DNA of 64,000 bases from positions 1 through 64,000 of the forward strand of contig PDZW01000006.1 in NCBI GenBank assembly GCA_002753155.1, read 5' to 3'. Every line of letters starts with the position of its first letter. The first letter of the stretch is position 1. The DNA is from Alphaproteobacteria bacterium WMHbin7. Its GTDB lineage: Bacteria; Pseudomonadota; Alphaproteobacteria; Rhodospirillales; WMHbin7. The position numbers and the translations under genes are program-made. Below are positions 53,221 to 62,034 of the stretch, piece after piece. The notes under the pieces are model-generated. The model was not told the origin of the DNA. It saw nothing but the letters and a program-made list of their open reading frames with translations, and searched no databases.

Positions 53221-53488
53221 AGAGCCTGTCCGGGAGGTTTTCATGGAGTTTCATTGGTTTCGCTTGGCCCGAATGGCAGGCGCAAGCCCGCAGGCGATGT
53301 GGTGCATCGTCAAGGGATTGCAACGAACCAGGCGGGCCAAGCCAAGCCAACCGCAGGCGGGCTTTGGTTGGACGGCCAGGGCGTCGAAGGCCGCTCATGA
53401 TGTACCCGCATCATGTCGCGCCCTTCTCCTGCTGGACCGTCTCAACCCAAGCCCGTGAAATCTCATGAAAACCTCCCGGACAGGCTCT
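53221..53488. mobile_element. MITE-like element with 25-bp perfect inverted ends
   Basis: Two perfect 25-base inverted ends (53221-53245 and 53464-53488, inner edge CATG, outer edge AGAGCC) border a 268-base segment between cobH and cobL. An internal inverted pair (GCTTGGCCCG at 53262-53271, CGGGCCAAGC at 53333-53342) adds structure. No transposase is encoded and no clear target duplication is visible. The right end contains the only possible cobL start codon. Confidence 0.7.
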
Positions 53489-54667
53489 AAAATCACCATT
53501 GTTGGTATCGGCGAGGCGGGGCTGGTGGGGCTTAAGCCCGCCGCCCGCGCCCTGATCGAGAATGCCAAGGTGCTGGTGGGCGGTGCGCGCCATCTGGCGA
53601 TGATTCCCGAAAGCCGAGCTTTGCGCATCGAATGGACCGATCTTTCCGCCACGCTGGAGGCCATCGAGGCCCATGCCAACGAGGATCTGGTCGTGCTGGC
53701 CAGCGGCGATCCCATGTGGTTCGGCCTGGGGGCGACACTGGCTAAACGCTTCGGTCCAGAACGCCTGTTTGTGGTGCCAACGCCGGGGGCATTTTCCCTG
53801 GCGGCCGCCCGCCTGGGCTGGCCCTTGCAGGAAACGCTCTGCCTGACCGTTCACGGACGCCCCCTGGAAAACATCCTTCTGCATCTGGCCCCGGGGCAGA
53901 AACTGCTGGTGCTGGGCGAAGACACCTTCACCCCCATGAAGATCGCCGATCTTCTGCGTAGCGGTGGATTCAAATCCAGCCGGATTACCATTCTGTCGAA
54001 TCTGGGCGGCCCGCGTGAGCGCATCGTCCAGGGTGTTCAGGCCGGTCTTGGTCTTGATGTCATCGCCATCGACTGTGTTGCGGACAATGCCGCCGCTGCC
54101 CTGTCCCGCGCCCCCGGCCTGCCCGACGAGGCTTACGAACATGACGGCCAGATCACCAAACGAGATATTCGCGCCGCCACCCTGGCCCGCCTGTCCCCCC
54201 TGCCCGGCCAGACGCTTTGGGATATCGGCGCCGGAGCGGGCTCGGTCGCCATCGAATTCCTGCGCGCTGTTTCCTCTGCCAAAGCCGTGGCCTTCGAGAA
54301 AAATCCCGAGCGAGCGGCTCGCATCGGACGCAATGCGCTGGCGCTGGGTGTGCCCGCACTTGAGATCGTGACGGGATCAGCGCCTGAGGTTTTGCAAAAT
54401 CGTGAGGAAAGACCCGATGCCGTGTTCGTAGGCGGCGGCGTTTCGATTCCCGGCCTGCTAGAATGCGCCTGGAAGGCTTTGAACCCGGGCGGACGACTAG
54501 TGGCCAATGCGGCGACCATTGAAGGCGAGGCAAGCCTGCTAGCCTGGCAAAAGGCAGAGGGTGGCGATCTGGTCCGCCTGTCGGTCGATCACCTGGAATC
54601 GGTGGGCGCCTTCAAGGTCTGGAAGCCCGCGATTCCGGTCGTGCAATATTGCAAGGTAAAAACCTGA
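53465..54667 (+). CDS. cobL: Precorrin-6Y C5,15-methyltransferase, CbiE-CbiT fusion
   Basis: A 400-residue fusion. The CbiE half has IVGIGEAGLVGLKPAARALIENA, VLASGDPMWFGLGATL and TPGAFSLAAARLGWPL; the CbiT half has the Rossmann loop LWDIGAGAGSVAIEFLRA and PDAVFVGGGVSIPGLL. It methylates C5 and C15 and decarboxylates. A stop codon lies in frame just upstream, so the ATG at 53465, inside the right end of the repeat element, is the sole start. No ribosome site precedes it. The first 9 residues (MKTSRTGSK) come from the element. Confidence 0.93.
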   Translation: MKTSRTGSKITIVGIGEAGLVGLKPAARALIENAKVLVGGARHLAMIPESRALRIEWTDLSATLEAIEAHANEDLVVLASGDPMWFGLGATLAKRFGPERLFVVPTPGAFSLAAARLGWPLQETLCLTVHGRPLENILLHLAPGQKLLVLGEDTFTPMKIADLLRSGGFKSSRITILSNLGGPRERIVQGVQAGLGLDVIAIDCVADNAAAALSRAPGLPDEAYEHDGQITKRDIRAATLARLSPLPGQTLWDIGAGAGSVAIEFLRAVSSAKAVAFEKNPERAARIGRNALALGVPALEIVTGSAPEVLQNREERPDAVFVGGGVSIPGLLECAWKALNPGGRLVANAATIEGEASLLAWQKAEGGDLVRLSVDHLESVGAFKVWKPAIPVVQYCKVKT

Positions 54668-55357
54668 ATGCCAAAAGCTGTTCTATATGGCGTCGGCGTG
54701 GGACCGGGCGATCCTGAATTGCTTACCCTGAAGGCGGTGCGCCTTCTTAAGGAAGTGCCCGTTATCGCCTATCCCGCCCCGATGGAGGGCCCCGGGCTCG
54801 CGCGCTCCATCGTGGGTGATCTGGTGCCTTCTGGCCGCATCGAAATCGCCTTGCGCATGGAGATGAGTCTCGAGCGCGCCTCGGCCAATGCCGCCTATGA
54901 TTCCGGTGCCGTGGACATCGCCAAACATCTAGATGCCGGAAGCGATGTCGCCTTTCTGTGCGAAGGCGATCCCCTGCTGTTTGGCAGCTTCATCTATCTG
55001 ATGGAACGGTTGGGCGAGAGCCATGAGATTCAGGTCGTGCCGGGTGTTGCCTCCCCGATGGCCTCAGCCAGTGCAGCCCTCTTCCCCCTGGCAACTCAGG
55101 ACGAGTCGGTGCTGCTGGTCCCGGCCTCGCTCAGCGAAGAGGATCTTCTGCGCCTGATCGGTGCTTGCGAAACCGCCTGCATCTTCAAGGTGGGTCGCCA
55201 TCTTGCAAAAATCAGGCGCGTCCTGGTTCAACTGGGCCGCCTGGACAGGGCTCGTTATGTCGAACGGGCCAGCCACCCTGATCAGCGCGTTCTATCGCTG
55301 GATGAGGCCATCGACAAGGGCGGCATCTATTTCGCCATGGTCCTGGTCGGCTCATGA
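54668..55357 (+). CDS. cobI: Precorrin-2 / cobalt-factor II C20-methyltransferase
   Basis: A 229-residue CobI/CbiL SAM-dependent methylase: GVGVGPGDPELLTLKAVRLL, AYPAPMEG, FLCEGDPLLFGSFIYLMERL, VVPGVASPMASASAALFPLA, and ACIFKVGRHLAKIRRVLV. It starts directly after the cobL stop and overlaps the next gene by four bases. Both the aerobic and the anaerobic pathway use this step, so the enzyme does not settle the route. Confidence 0.95.
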   Translation: MPKAVLYGVGVGPGDPELLTLKAVRLLKEVPVIAYPAPMEGPGLARSIVGDLVPSGRIEIALRMEMSLERASANAAYDSGAVDIAKHLDAGSDVAFLCEGDPLLFGSFIYLMERLGESHEIQVVPGVASPMASASAALFPLATQDESVLLVPASLSEEDLLRLIGACETACIFKVGRHLAKIRRVLVQLGRLDRARYVERASHPDQRVLSLDEAIDKGGIYFAMVLVGS

Positions 55358-57159
55358 CGCACAAGATCGCCCTGATCGCCCTGGACGAGCAGGGTGCCAC
55401 CACGGCAAAGATTTTGAGGACTGCCTTGCCGGGTGCAGAAGTTCACGGGCTGGCACAGCGTGTTGTAGAATGCGATGTCTCTTTCTCGAACAGCATGGCG
55501 CATCTGGCAGGCCTGTTCCGCTCAAACCATGCCATCGTGGGATTCTGCGCTGCGGGCATTCTGATCAGGGCCGTTGCCCCGCATCTTGCCGACAAGAAAT
55601 CCGAACCGCCGGTGATCGCAGTGGGCGACAACTCGGTCGTTCCGCTGCTGGGCGGACATCGCGGCGCCAACCGCCTGGCCCTTGAGATCGCTGAGCGGCT
55701 GGGACTAGCTGCCGCCATCACCACCTCGGGCGACACGAAACTGGGTGTTGCCCTTGACGATCCACCTGCGGGATGGAAAATCGCCAATCCCGAGGCCGCC
55801 AAACCCATCGCCGCCGCCCTGCTGGCGCACGAGAATGTGCGGCTTGACGATCCCCTGAATCTCGCCACATGGCTGCCCGGCGAGCTGTTTTCCGAGGAAG
55901 GTGCGCTTTGTGTTCGCGTAACTGAAAAACAGGTGATCGACCCCGCGCAGGATTTGATTTTGCATCCGCCCGTTCTGGCCCTGGGTGTCGGCTGCGAGCG
56001 TAATCTGTCCTCTGATGCCCTGATCGCTCATGCCAGGAAGGTTCTGGCGGATGCCGGTCTCGCTGAGCAAGCGGTGGCCTGCGTGGTCAGCCTTGATTTA
56101 AAATCGGATGAAGCTTGCATTCATGCCTTGGCAAAGGAACTTGGCGTTCCCGCTCGCTTCTTTGCGCCAGACATTCTGGAGTCCCAGGCCCACCGCTTGT
56201 TAAATCCATCCGATGTCGTGTACCGGGAAACCGGTTGTCATGGCGTGGCCGAGGGTGCTGCCCTGGCTGCTGCTGGTCCTTTAGCGGAGTTGATCGTGCC
56301 CAAGATGAAATCGAAGCAAGCCACTGCGGCGGTTGCCCGCGCACCCCACTCTATTGACCCGCAGGCGGTGGGCAGTGCGCAGGGCCATCTTTTTGTCGTG
56401 GGCATCGGCCCGGGAGAGTCGGCAGCGCGAACACCCGAGGCCAGCCGGGCCCTGGCCCTATCGACCGATCTGGTCGGCTATGGGCTGTATCTCGACCTGA
56501 TCGCCGACCTCATCACCAGCGACAAGCGGCGCCATGACGGCACCATGGGTGCCGAGACTGAGCGGGTGCGCCAGGCGCTTGATCTGGCGGGCGAGGGCAA
56601 GACGGTGTCGCTGGTCTGTTCGGGTGATGCCGGAATCTATGCCCTGGCCACCCTGGTCTTCGAATTGCTGGAGAATGAAGGGGCCGAGCGGCCAGACTGG
56701 CAACGCATCGGCATCGAGGTGGTTCCGGGCCTAAGTGCGCTTCTGACAGCTGCCGCGCGGGCCGGAGCGCCGCTCAACCACGACTTCTGCGTCATTTCGC
56801 TCTCCGACCTTTTGACGCCGATGGAGACCATCGAGAAGCGCCTGAAGGCCGCCGCCGCTGGCGATTTCGCCATCGCCCTTTACAATCCGGTTTCGAAAAA
56901 GCGTCGCGATCAAATCGTGATGGCCCGCGATCTTCTACTGGCACAGCGCCCGGCGACAACGCCGGTCATGGTGGCGCGCAATCTGGGCAGGCCCGAGGAA
57001 AGCCTGGACATTTTCCCTCTCTCGGAACTGGGTCCCGACAAGGCCGACATGCTGTCCATCGTGCTGATCGGAAATTCCGAAACGCGCGTCATCACGCATG
57101 GCGGCAGGAAGCGGGTCTATACGCCCAGGGGCTATGCCGGAAAAAATCTGAAGACTTAA
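55354..57159 (+). CDS. cobJ: CbiG-CobJ fusion: cobalt-precorrin hydrolase plus C17-methyltransferase
   Basis: A 601-residue fusion. Residues 1-~310 are CbiG: N-terminal and middle domains with LLGGHRGANRLALEIAERLGLAAAITTSGD-like loop (GHRGANRLALE), and a C-terminal domain with LGVGCERNLSS. Residues ~345-601 are CobJ/CbiH with VVGIGPGESAARTPEA, GYGLYLDLI, VCSGDAGIYALATLVFELL and YNPVSKKRRDQI. CbiG opens the lactone ring in the anaerobic route, so the fusion points to a cobalt-early pathway. It ends the cob operon, followed by repeat copy B. Confidence 0.94.
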   Translation: MTHKIALIALDEQGATTAKILRTALPGAEVHGLAQRVVECDVSFSNSMAHLAGLFRSNHAIVGFCAAGILIRAVAPHLADKKSEPPVIAVGDNSVVPLLGGHRGANRLALEIAERLGLAAAITTSGDTKLGVALDDPPAGWKIANPEAAKPIAAALLAHENVRLDDPLNLATWLPGELFSEEGALCVRVTEKQVIDPAQDLILHPPVLALGVGCERNLSSDALIAHARKVLADAGLAEQAVACVVSLDLKSDEACIHALAKELGVPARFFAPDILESQAHRLLNPSDVVYRETGCHGVAEGAALAAAGPLAELIVPKMKSKQATAAVARAPHSIDPQAVGSAQGHLFVVGIGPGESAARTPEASRALALSTDLVGYGLYLDLIADLITSDKRRHDGTMGAETERVRQALDLAGEGKTVSLVCSGDAGIYALATLVFELLENEGAERPDWQRIGIEVVPGLSALLTAAARAGAPLNHDFCVISLSDLLTPMETIEKRLKAAAAGDFAIALYNPVSKKRRDQIVMARDLLLAQRPATTPVMVARNLGRPEESLDIFPLSELGPDKADMLSIVLIGNSETRVITHGGRKRVYTPRGYAGKNLKT

Positions 57160-57161
57160 TT

Positions 57162-57392
57162 CCAGTTTGCATTAATCGTGAACGATTAATGCAAGCCTCA
57201 AGCGCCGGGCGGGCATGCCTGCTTCGCAGGCTCAATAAATACCTGTCGGCGAAGCCGACTGTGCGCCCTTGGCTCCCGCTCGCCCACCGGCTTTGCCGGT
57301 ACAGCATTTATTGGCCCGCCATTGGCGGGACGAGCCTCGCGCGCGGGCCTTGCCCGCTATCGGCATGAGTCATTCTTTCTGCATGCCGGTAT
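57162..57392. repeat. Structured intergenic repeat, copy B
   Basis: A 231-base relative of the element at 40712. The 5' palindrome has changed on both arms (TTGCATTAATCGT at 57167-57179, ACGATTAATGCAA at 57182-57194), keeping pairing. Two inserts of about 44 bases absent from copy A carry complementary cores, CAATAAAT (57233-57240) and ATTTATTG (57306-57313), around a shared middle (CTGTGCGCCCTTGGCTCC). It lies between the end of the cob operon and the terminator. Confidence 0.8.
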
Positions 57393-57406
57393 GAGAGGGT
57401 GCTCAC

Positions 57407-57441
57407 AAAAAAACGGCCCCCAATCGGGGGCCGTTTCTTTT
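57407..57441. terminator. Bidirectional intrinsic terminator
   Basis: AAACGGCCCCC, loop AATC, GGGGGCCGTTT is a perfect 11-bp stem. On the plus strand TTTCTTTTT follows; on the minus strand seven T residues follow. It ends the cob operon and, from the other side, the OmpA-like gene. Confidence 0.85.
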
Positions 57442-57460
57442 TGAAGATACCTGAGCGGCC

Positions 57461-58546
57461 TTATTGGGGCAACAGGATCTCGACGCGGCGGTTCTGCGGC
57501 TCGCGCACGCCATCCGGCGTCGGCACCAGCGGCTGCTCCTCGCCCTTGCCAGCGACGCCAATGGCGTTCTGGGCGATGCCCAGCTTGACCATGGCGGCCT
57601 CGACGGCCTTGGCGCGGCGCATCGAAAGCGCCAGGTTGTACTTGTTCGAGCCCGAACGGTCGGCGTGACCGGTCAGTTCCACTCGGGTCATGTTGCCTGC
57701 CTTGGCATAGGCCACGGCCTGCTCGATGATCTTCATGGCTTCAGGCGTGATCTCGGACTTGTCGAAGTCGAAGAAGACCAGGAAATTCTTGGGCTCCTTC
57801 GGCTTGGCGGGCGCCGCGGCCTGTGCAACCACCGGAGCGGGCTGAGCCACAGGCTGAGCCGCCGCCGCCGGAACAGGAGCGGGGGCTGCGAACTTATAGG
57901 CGAACCCGACCATCACAGTGTGGGCATGATATTCGGCATCGACGGCAACGCCGGCGGCGCTCTTCAGGCCGAGATCCAGAGTCGAGAAGTAGCGATAGTC
58001 GAGGTTGGCACGCCAGTTGTTGGTGATCTCCCAGCCCAGACCGGCAATACCCTGATAGGCGAAGGCGGTGTCGCTGTCGTCGATCTGGGAGACACCGGCG
58101 CGCTTGACGTTATCGACATTGACGCGGGCCGCACCGATACCGGCGCCCAGATAGGGACGGACGGGAAAGGTGACCGGCACATCCCACAGGCCGTTAACCA
58201 TGCCGCTGAACACGTTGACGTCGCCAGACAGGCTGCCCGGTCCACTCACGATGCCGGTGCCCGAGACGGAGTTGGCGCCGTTCTGCCGATAGCCGAGTTC
58301 GAGTTCGGCGCGCAGATTGCCCCAGTTGAAGCGGCCGTAGTCATAGCCCAGCGCTCCCAACACACCGAAACCCCCGTCAAAATCGGCCTTGGCGTTGACG
58401 CCGTTGCCCTTGATGTCGGAGTCCTGCAGCCAGTTGTAGCCGCCCATCAGCCCGGTATAGATCCCGCTACCAGCCTGTTGGGCCTGAGCCGCCCCCGAAA
58501 GCCCGACCAGCAGGGCCGCGCTCAGAATCGCCGTTGAGAAACGCAT
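57461..58546 (-). CDS. OmpA-family outer-membrane protein
   Basis: A 361-residue protein with a signal peptide (FSTAILSAALLVGLSGAAQAQQ), a beta-barrel of about 210 residues rich in Gly and aromatics (GGYNWLQDSDIK, GYDYGRFNWGNLRAEL), a Pro/Ala hinge (PAPVPAAAAQPVAQPAP) and a C-terminal OmpA peptidoglycan-binding domain (FLVFFDFDKSEIT, ELTGHADRSGS, NLALSMRRAKAV). It anchors the outer membrane to the wall. AAGGAAAG lies seven bases upstream of the ATG. It is transcribed alone, ending at the bidirectional terminator. Confidence 0.93.
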   Translation of the reverse strand: MRFSTAILSAALLVGLSGAAQAQQAGSGIYTGLMGGYNWLQDSDIKGNGVNAKADFDGGFGVLGALGYDYGRFNWGNLRAELELGYRQNGANSVSGTGIVSGPGSLSGDVNVFSGMVNGLWDVPVTFPVRPYLGAGIGAARVNVDNVKRAGVSQIDDSDTAFAYQGIAGLGWEITNNWRANLDYRYFSTLDLGLKSAAGVAVDAEYHAHTVMVGFAYKFAAPAPVPAAAAQPVAQPAPVVAQAAAPAKPKEPKNFLVFFDFDKSEITPEAMKIIEQAVAYAKAGNMTRVELTGHADRSGSNKYNLALSMRRAKAVEAAMVKLGIAQNAIGVAGKGEEQPLVPTPDGVREPQNRRVEILLPQ

Positions 58547-58850
58547 TTTTACTTTCCTTCCACGTCATACTGAATAAGGAAACGAATTTGAATGCTTCTA
58601 CCAAAGCTGGGGCCATTTCGCAATCGCACATCATGAAATTCCGCTTATTTAGTGAAGATACCTGCTCCCCTGTTGCGATCGAGCCACAGGTATTTTCACC
58701 CCCCTCTCAAGCAAATTAAAAAAGATTTAAGGATAGGTATTGCCTCCCCCAATGGGCGGTAATAGCTTAGGGGTATCACCTTCTCTACTGGCGGCGGCCC
58801 AAAACACGAAAACAGCCATGCCCCGCCCAACACTATTAGGAGGACGGTCA
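58547..58850. other. Divergent intergenic region between OmpA-like gene and dctP
   Basis: About 300 bases without a gene between divergent OmpA-like and dctP. AT-rich in the middle (AAATTAAAAAAGATTTAAGG near 58710-58733). No good sigma-54 site of the dctP type is visible. Reading frames here lack ribosome sites. Promoters for both genes must lie in it. Confidence 0.5.
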
Positions 58851-59879
58851 ATGCGCTTCCAATTGAAATTCCTATCTCTTCTGGCCGGAGCGGCGGCTCT
58901 GACCTTTGCTCTTCCGGGTTCGTCCCTGGCGGCCGACCCCATCGTCATCAAGTTCTCGCACGTGGTTGCACCCAACACGCCCAAGGGCAAGGGCGCTGAA
59001 TTCTTCAAGAAATTGGCGGAAGAGCGTACCAAGGGGGCGGTCAAGGTCGAGGTCTACCCCAACAGCCAGCTTTACAAGGACAAGGAAGAGATGGAGGCCC
59101 TGCAACTGGGTGCCGTCCAGATGCTGGCTCCCTCGCTGGCCAAGTTCGGCCCCCTGGGCGTCAAGGAATTCGAGGCTTTCGACCTACCCTATATCCTGCC
59201 CTCCAAGGATGCTTTGCGCGCCGTGACCGAAGGCCCGGTGGGCCAGAGCCTGCTCAAGAAGCTGGAGACCAAGGGCATCATCGGCCTGGGCTTTTGGGAC
59301 AACGGCTTCAAAATCATGAGTGCCAACAAGCCCTTGCATACACCCGACGACTTCAAGGGCCAGAAACTGCGCATCCAGTCCTCGAAGGTGCTGGAAGCCC
59401 AGATGAAGGCGCTGGGCGCCCTGCCCCAGGTGATGGCCTTCTCCGAGGTCTATCAGGCCCTGCAGACCGGCGTGGTGGATGGCACGGAAAACCCGCCCTC
59501 CAACATGTTCACCCAGAAAATGCATGAAGTTCAAAAGCATGCCACGATGTCCAATCATGGCTATCTGGGCTATGCGGTGATCGTGAACAAGAAGTTCTGG
59601 GAAGGCCTGCCCCCTGATATCCGGGCCACCCTGGAAGGGGCGATGAACGAATCGACCCGCTTCGCCAACGCGATTGCCGAGACGGAGAACGCCGATGCCG
59701 TGGCCGCCATGAAGGCTTCGGGCAAAACGACGTTCTACGAACTGACAGCCGCTGAGAAAGCCGCCTGGAAAAAGGCCCTGCTGCCGGTCCATCAGGAAAT
59801 GGAAAGCCGTGTTGGCAAGGATCTTTTGCAGGCCTTCTACGCCGAAGGCGAAAAGGCCGAAAAAGCCACCAAGAAGTAA
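58851..59879 (+). CDS. dctP: TRAP transporter substrate-binding protein DctP
   Basis: A 342-residue periplasmic binding protein with a signal peptide (RFQLKFLSLLAGAAALTFALPGSSLA, cleaved before ADP). It begins IVIKFSHVVAPNTPKGKGAEFF and has QLYKDKEEMEALQLGAVQM, and LPYILPSKDALRAV, typical of C4-dicarboxylate DctP. The start at 58851 has a perfect AGGAGG. It is first in dctPQM. Substrate likely succinate, malate or fumarate, not proven. Confidence 0.95.
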   Translation: MRFQLKFLSLLAGAAALTFALPGSSLAADPIVIKFSHVVAPNTPKGKGAEFFKKLAEERTKGAVKVEVYPNSQLYKDKEEMEALQLGAVQMLAPSLAKFGPLGVKEFEAFDLPYILPSKDALRAVTEGPVGQSLLKKLETKGIIGLGFWDNGFKIMSANKPLHTPDDFKGQKLRIQSSKVLEAQMKALGALPQVMAFSEVYQALQTGVVDGTENPPSNMFTQKMHEVQKHATMSNHGYLGYAVIVNKKFWEGLPPDIRATLEGAMNESTRFANAIAETENADAVAAMKASGKTTFYELTAAEKAAWKKALLPVHQEMESRVGKDLLQAFYAEGEKAEKATKK

Positions 59880-59891
59880 GCCTGACGAATA

Positions 59892-59919
59892 CCAGGGGCG
59901 CCACAACAGGCGCCCCTGG
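59892..59919 (+). promoter_or_regulatory. Intercistronic hairpin between dctP and dctQ
   Basis: CCAGGGGCGCC, six-base loop ACAACA, GGCGCCCCTGG is a perfect 11-bp stem without a T run. It may stabilise or attenuate the transcript, so that the binding protein is made in excess of the membrane subunits. Confidence 0.65.
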
Positions 59920-59951
59920 ACGTTCTACAACGATGCACAGGGGAGTGGACG

Positions 59952-60635
59952 TTGCTTAAATTTCTCGATCATCTCGAGGAATGGCTGATCGCCTTCCTCA
60001 TGGGGGCCGCGACGCTGATCATTTTCGCCGCCGTCATGCATCGCTACGCCTCGGGCGTTTCCTTCCTCTACGAATTCTCGCGCCTGTTCAACTTCGGCTG
60101 GGCCCAGGAGTTGTGCATCTACATGTTTGTCTGGATGGCCAAGTTTGGTGCTGCCTATGGCGTGCGCACCGGCATCCATGTCGGCGTGGATGTGGTGATC
60201 AACCGCCTTGCCCCCGCCATGCGCGGTAAGTTCATCGTTTTCGGCCTGCTTTCCGGCGCCTTGTTCACCGGCACCATCGCCACGCTGGGTGCGCATTTCG
60301 TTTGGGAGAACGGCGCCCATTACAGCATTTTCACGCTGCTGGGCATCGCCGGTCCCGACCTTTACGAGGGCCCCACCACGCCCGATCTGGAATGGCCGAC
60401 CTGGATCGTCTATTCCGCCATTCCCCTGGGCTCGGCACTTATGTGCTTTCGCTTCCTTCAGGTCTGCGTTGCGTTCCTGCGCACAGGCGAATTGCCGCAT
60501 CACGATCATGGCCATGTCGACGGCATCGAAAAGGACGAAAAGGGCCAGGTGACCGACGTCAACTGGTTCGAGATGGAGAACGACCTGCACCCCAAGGACC
60601 CCAGCCATAACGGCGACAAGCGGGAGGGCAACTGA
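59952..60635 (+). CDS. dctQ: TRAP transporter small membrane subunit DctQ
   Basis: A 227-residue membrane protein with four helices: LIAFLMGAATLIIFAAVMHRY, ELCIYMFVWMAKFGAAYGVRTGIHVGVDVV (DctQ family core) and two more before a charged His/Asp-rich tail (HHDHGHVDGIEKDEKGQ). The longer tail is unusual. The start is TTG at 59952, with GGAG six bases upstream. It is 1 base before dctM. Confidence 0.9.
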   Translation: MLKFLDHLEEWLIAFLMGAATLIIFAAVMHRYASGVSFLYEFSRLFNFGWAQELCIYMFVWMAKFGAAYGVRTGIHVGVDVVINRLAPAMRGKFIVFGLLSGALFTGTIATLGAHFVWENGAHYSIFTLLGIAGPDLYEGPTTPDLEWPTWIVYSAIPLGSALMCFRFLQVCVAFLRTGELPHHDHGHVDGIEKDEKGQVTDVNWFEMENDLHPKDPSHNGDKREGN

Positions 60636-60636
60636 C

Positions 60637-61920
60637 ATGAACGCCGCCATCATCTTCGGCCTGTTGCTCGCCCTCATGCTGACCGGCATGCCCATTTCGA
60701 TTTCGCTGGGCCTGACCGTTCTGACCTTCCTGTTCGCCATGACCGACGTGCCGGTGCAGGCCGTCGCCCTCAAACTTTTCACCGGCATCGAGAAGTTCGA
60801 GATCATGGCGATTCCGTTCTTCATCCTGGCTGGAAATTTCCTCACGCATGGCGGCGTGGCCAAACGCATGATCACCTTCGCCACCGCCATGATCGGCCAT
60901 TGGCCGGGCGGCCTGGGGCTGGCGGGTGTCATGGCCTGCGCCCTGTTCGCCGCCGTGTCGGGCTCCAGCCCCGCCACCGTGGTCGCCATCGGCTCGATTC
61001 TGCTGCCCGCCATGGTCAAACAGGGCTTCCCTCAGCGCTTTGGCGCGGGCGTCATCACCACCTCGGGCGCTCTGGGCATTCTGATTCCGCCCTCGATCGT
61101 CATGGTGATGTATGCCGTGGCGACAAATTCCTCGGTCGGGCAATTGTTCATGGCGGGCGTCATTCCCGGCCTGATTCTGGCCACCATGCTGGGCTTTACC
61201 ACCTTCTGGCGGGCCTGGAAGAACAACTATCCCCGCTGCCCCAAAACCGGTTTCAAGGAACGCCTGCTGGCCTTCAAAGACGCCATCTGGGGGCTGTCGC
61301 TGATCATCATCGTCATCGGCGGCATCTATACCGGCGTCTTCACGCCGACGGAAGCCGCCGCCATGAGCGCCGTCTACGCCTTCATCGTCGCCGTCTTCGT
61401 CTACAAGGACATGCCGCTTTCCCAGGTGCCGAAGATTCTGCTGAACTCGGCCAATATGTCGGCCATGCTGCTCTACATCATCACCAACGCCGTCTTGTTT
61501 TCGTTCGTTCTGGCCAACGAAAACATTCCCCACGCCATCGCCGACTGGATCGTGGAAAAGGATCTGGGCGTCATCGCCTTCCTGCTGGTGGTCAATATCC
61601 TTCTGCTGGCGGCAGGCAATTTCATGGAGCCCAGCTCGATCGTGCTGATCATGGCCCCCATCCTGTTTCCGGTCGCCATGAAGCTGGGAATCGATCCCAT
61701 ACATTTCGGCATCATGATGGTGGTCAATATGGAAGTCGGCATGTGCCATCCGCCGGTAGGGCTTAATCTGTATGTCGCTTCGGGAATCACCAAGATGGGC
61801 ATCACGGAATTGACCATCGCCGTCATGCCCTGGCTGATCACCATGCTGATCTTCCTGGTCATGATCACCTACATTCCAGAAATCTCGCTGTGGCTGCCAA
61901 GAATCCTGGGGATGATGTAG
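60637..61920 (+). CDS. dctM: TRAP transporter large membrane subunit DctM
   Basis: A 427-residue permease with about twelve hydrophobic segments. Motifs are LALMLTGMPISISLGLTVL, IPFFILAGNFLTHGGVAKRM, AVSGSSPATVVAIGSILLPAM, GVITTSGALGILIPPSIVMVMY and GMCHPPVGLNLYVASGI. It forms the sodium-driven transport channel with DctQ. AGGGCAACTGAC precedes the ATG. Confidence 0.95.
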   Translation: MNAAIIFGLLLALMLTGMPISISLGLTVLTFLFAMTDVPVQAVALKLFTGIEKFEIMAIPFFILAGNFLTHGGVAKRMITFATAMIGHWPGGLGLAGVMACALFAAVSGSSPATVVAIGSILLPAMVKQGFPQRFGAGVITTSGALGILIPPSIVMVMYAVATNSSVGQLFMAGVIPGLILATMLGFTTFWRAWKNNYPRCPKTGFKERLLAFKDAIWGLSLIIIVIGGIYTGVFTPTEAAAMSAVYAFIVAVFVYKDMPLSQVPKILLNSANMSAMLLYIITNAVLFSFVLANENIPHAIADWIVEKDLGVIAFLLVVNILLLAAGNFMEPSSIVLIMAPILFPVAMKLGIDPIHFGIMMVVNMEVGMCHPPVGLNLYVASGITKMGITELTIAVMPWLITMLIFLVMITYIPEISLWLPRILGMM

Positions 61921-62034
61921 ACTTATTCCAACAATAACTACTGACAGGTGTTGAACCCCTGGATATAATTTCTGCCGGGTGATCTTTTAACCCTGCGTTG
62001 AATTGCGCCGCGATAAATGCGAAGTGGGGAATGT

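Noticed and set aside
53211-53468. 85-codon ORF inside the inverted-repeat element
   Set aside because: It consists largely of the element's own ends and internal repeats, with no recognisable transposase or domain.
58740-58850. N-terminal extension of DctP from 58740
   Set aside because: AGGAGG lies directly before ATG 58851, which begins a clean signal peptide; the extension has no ribosome site.
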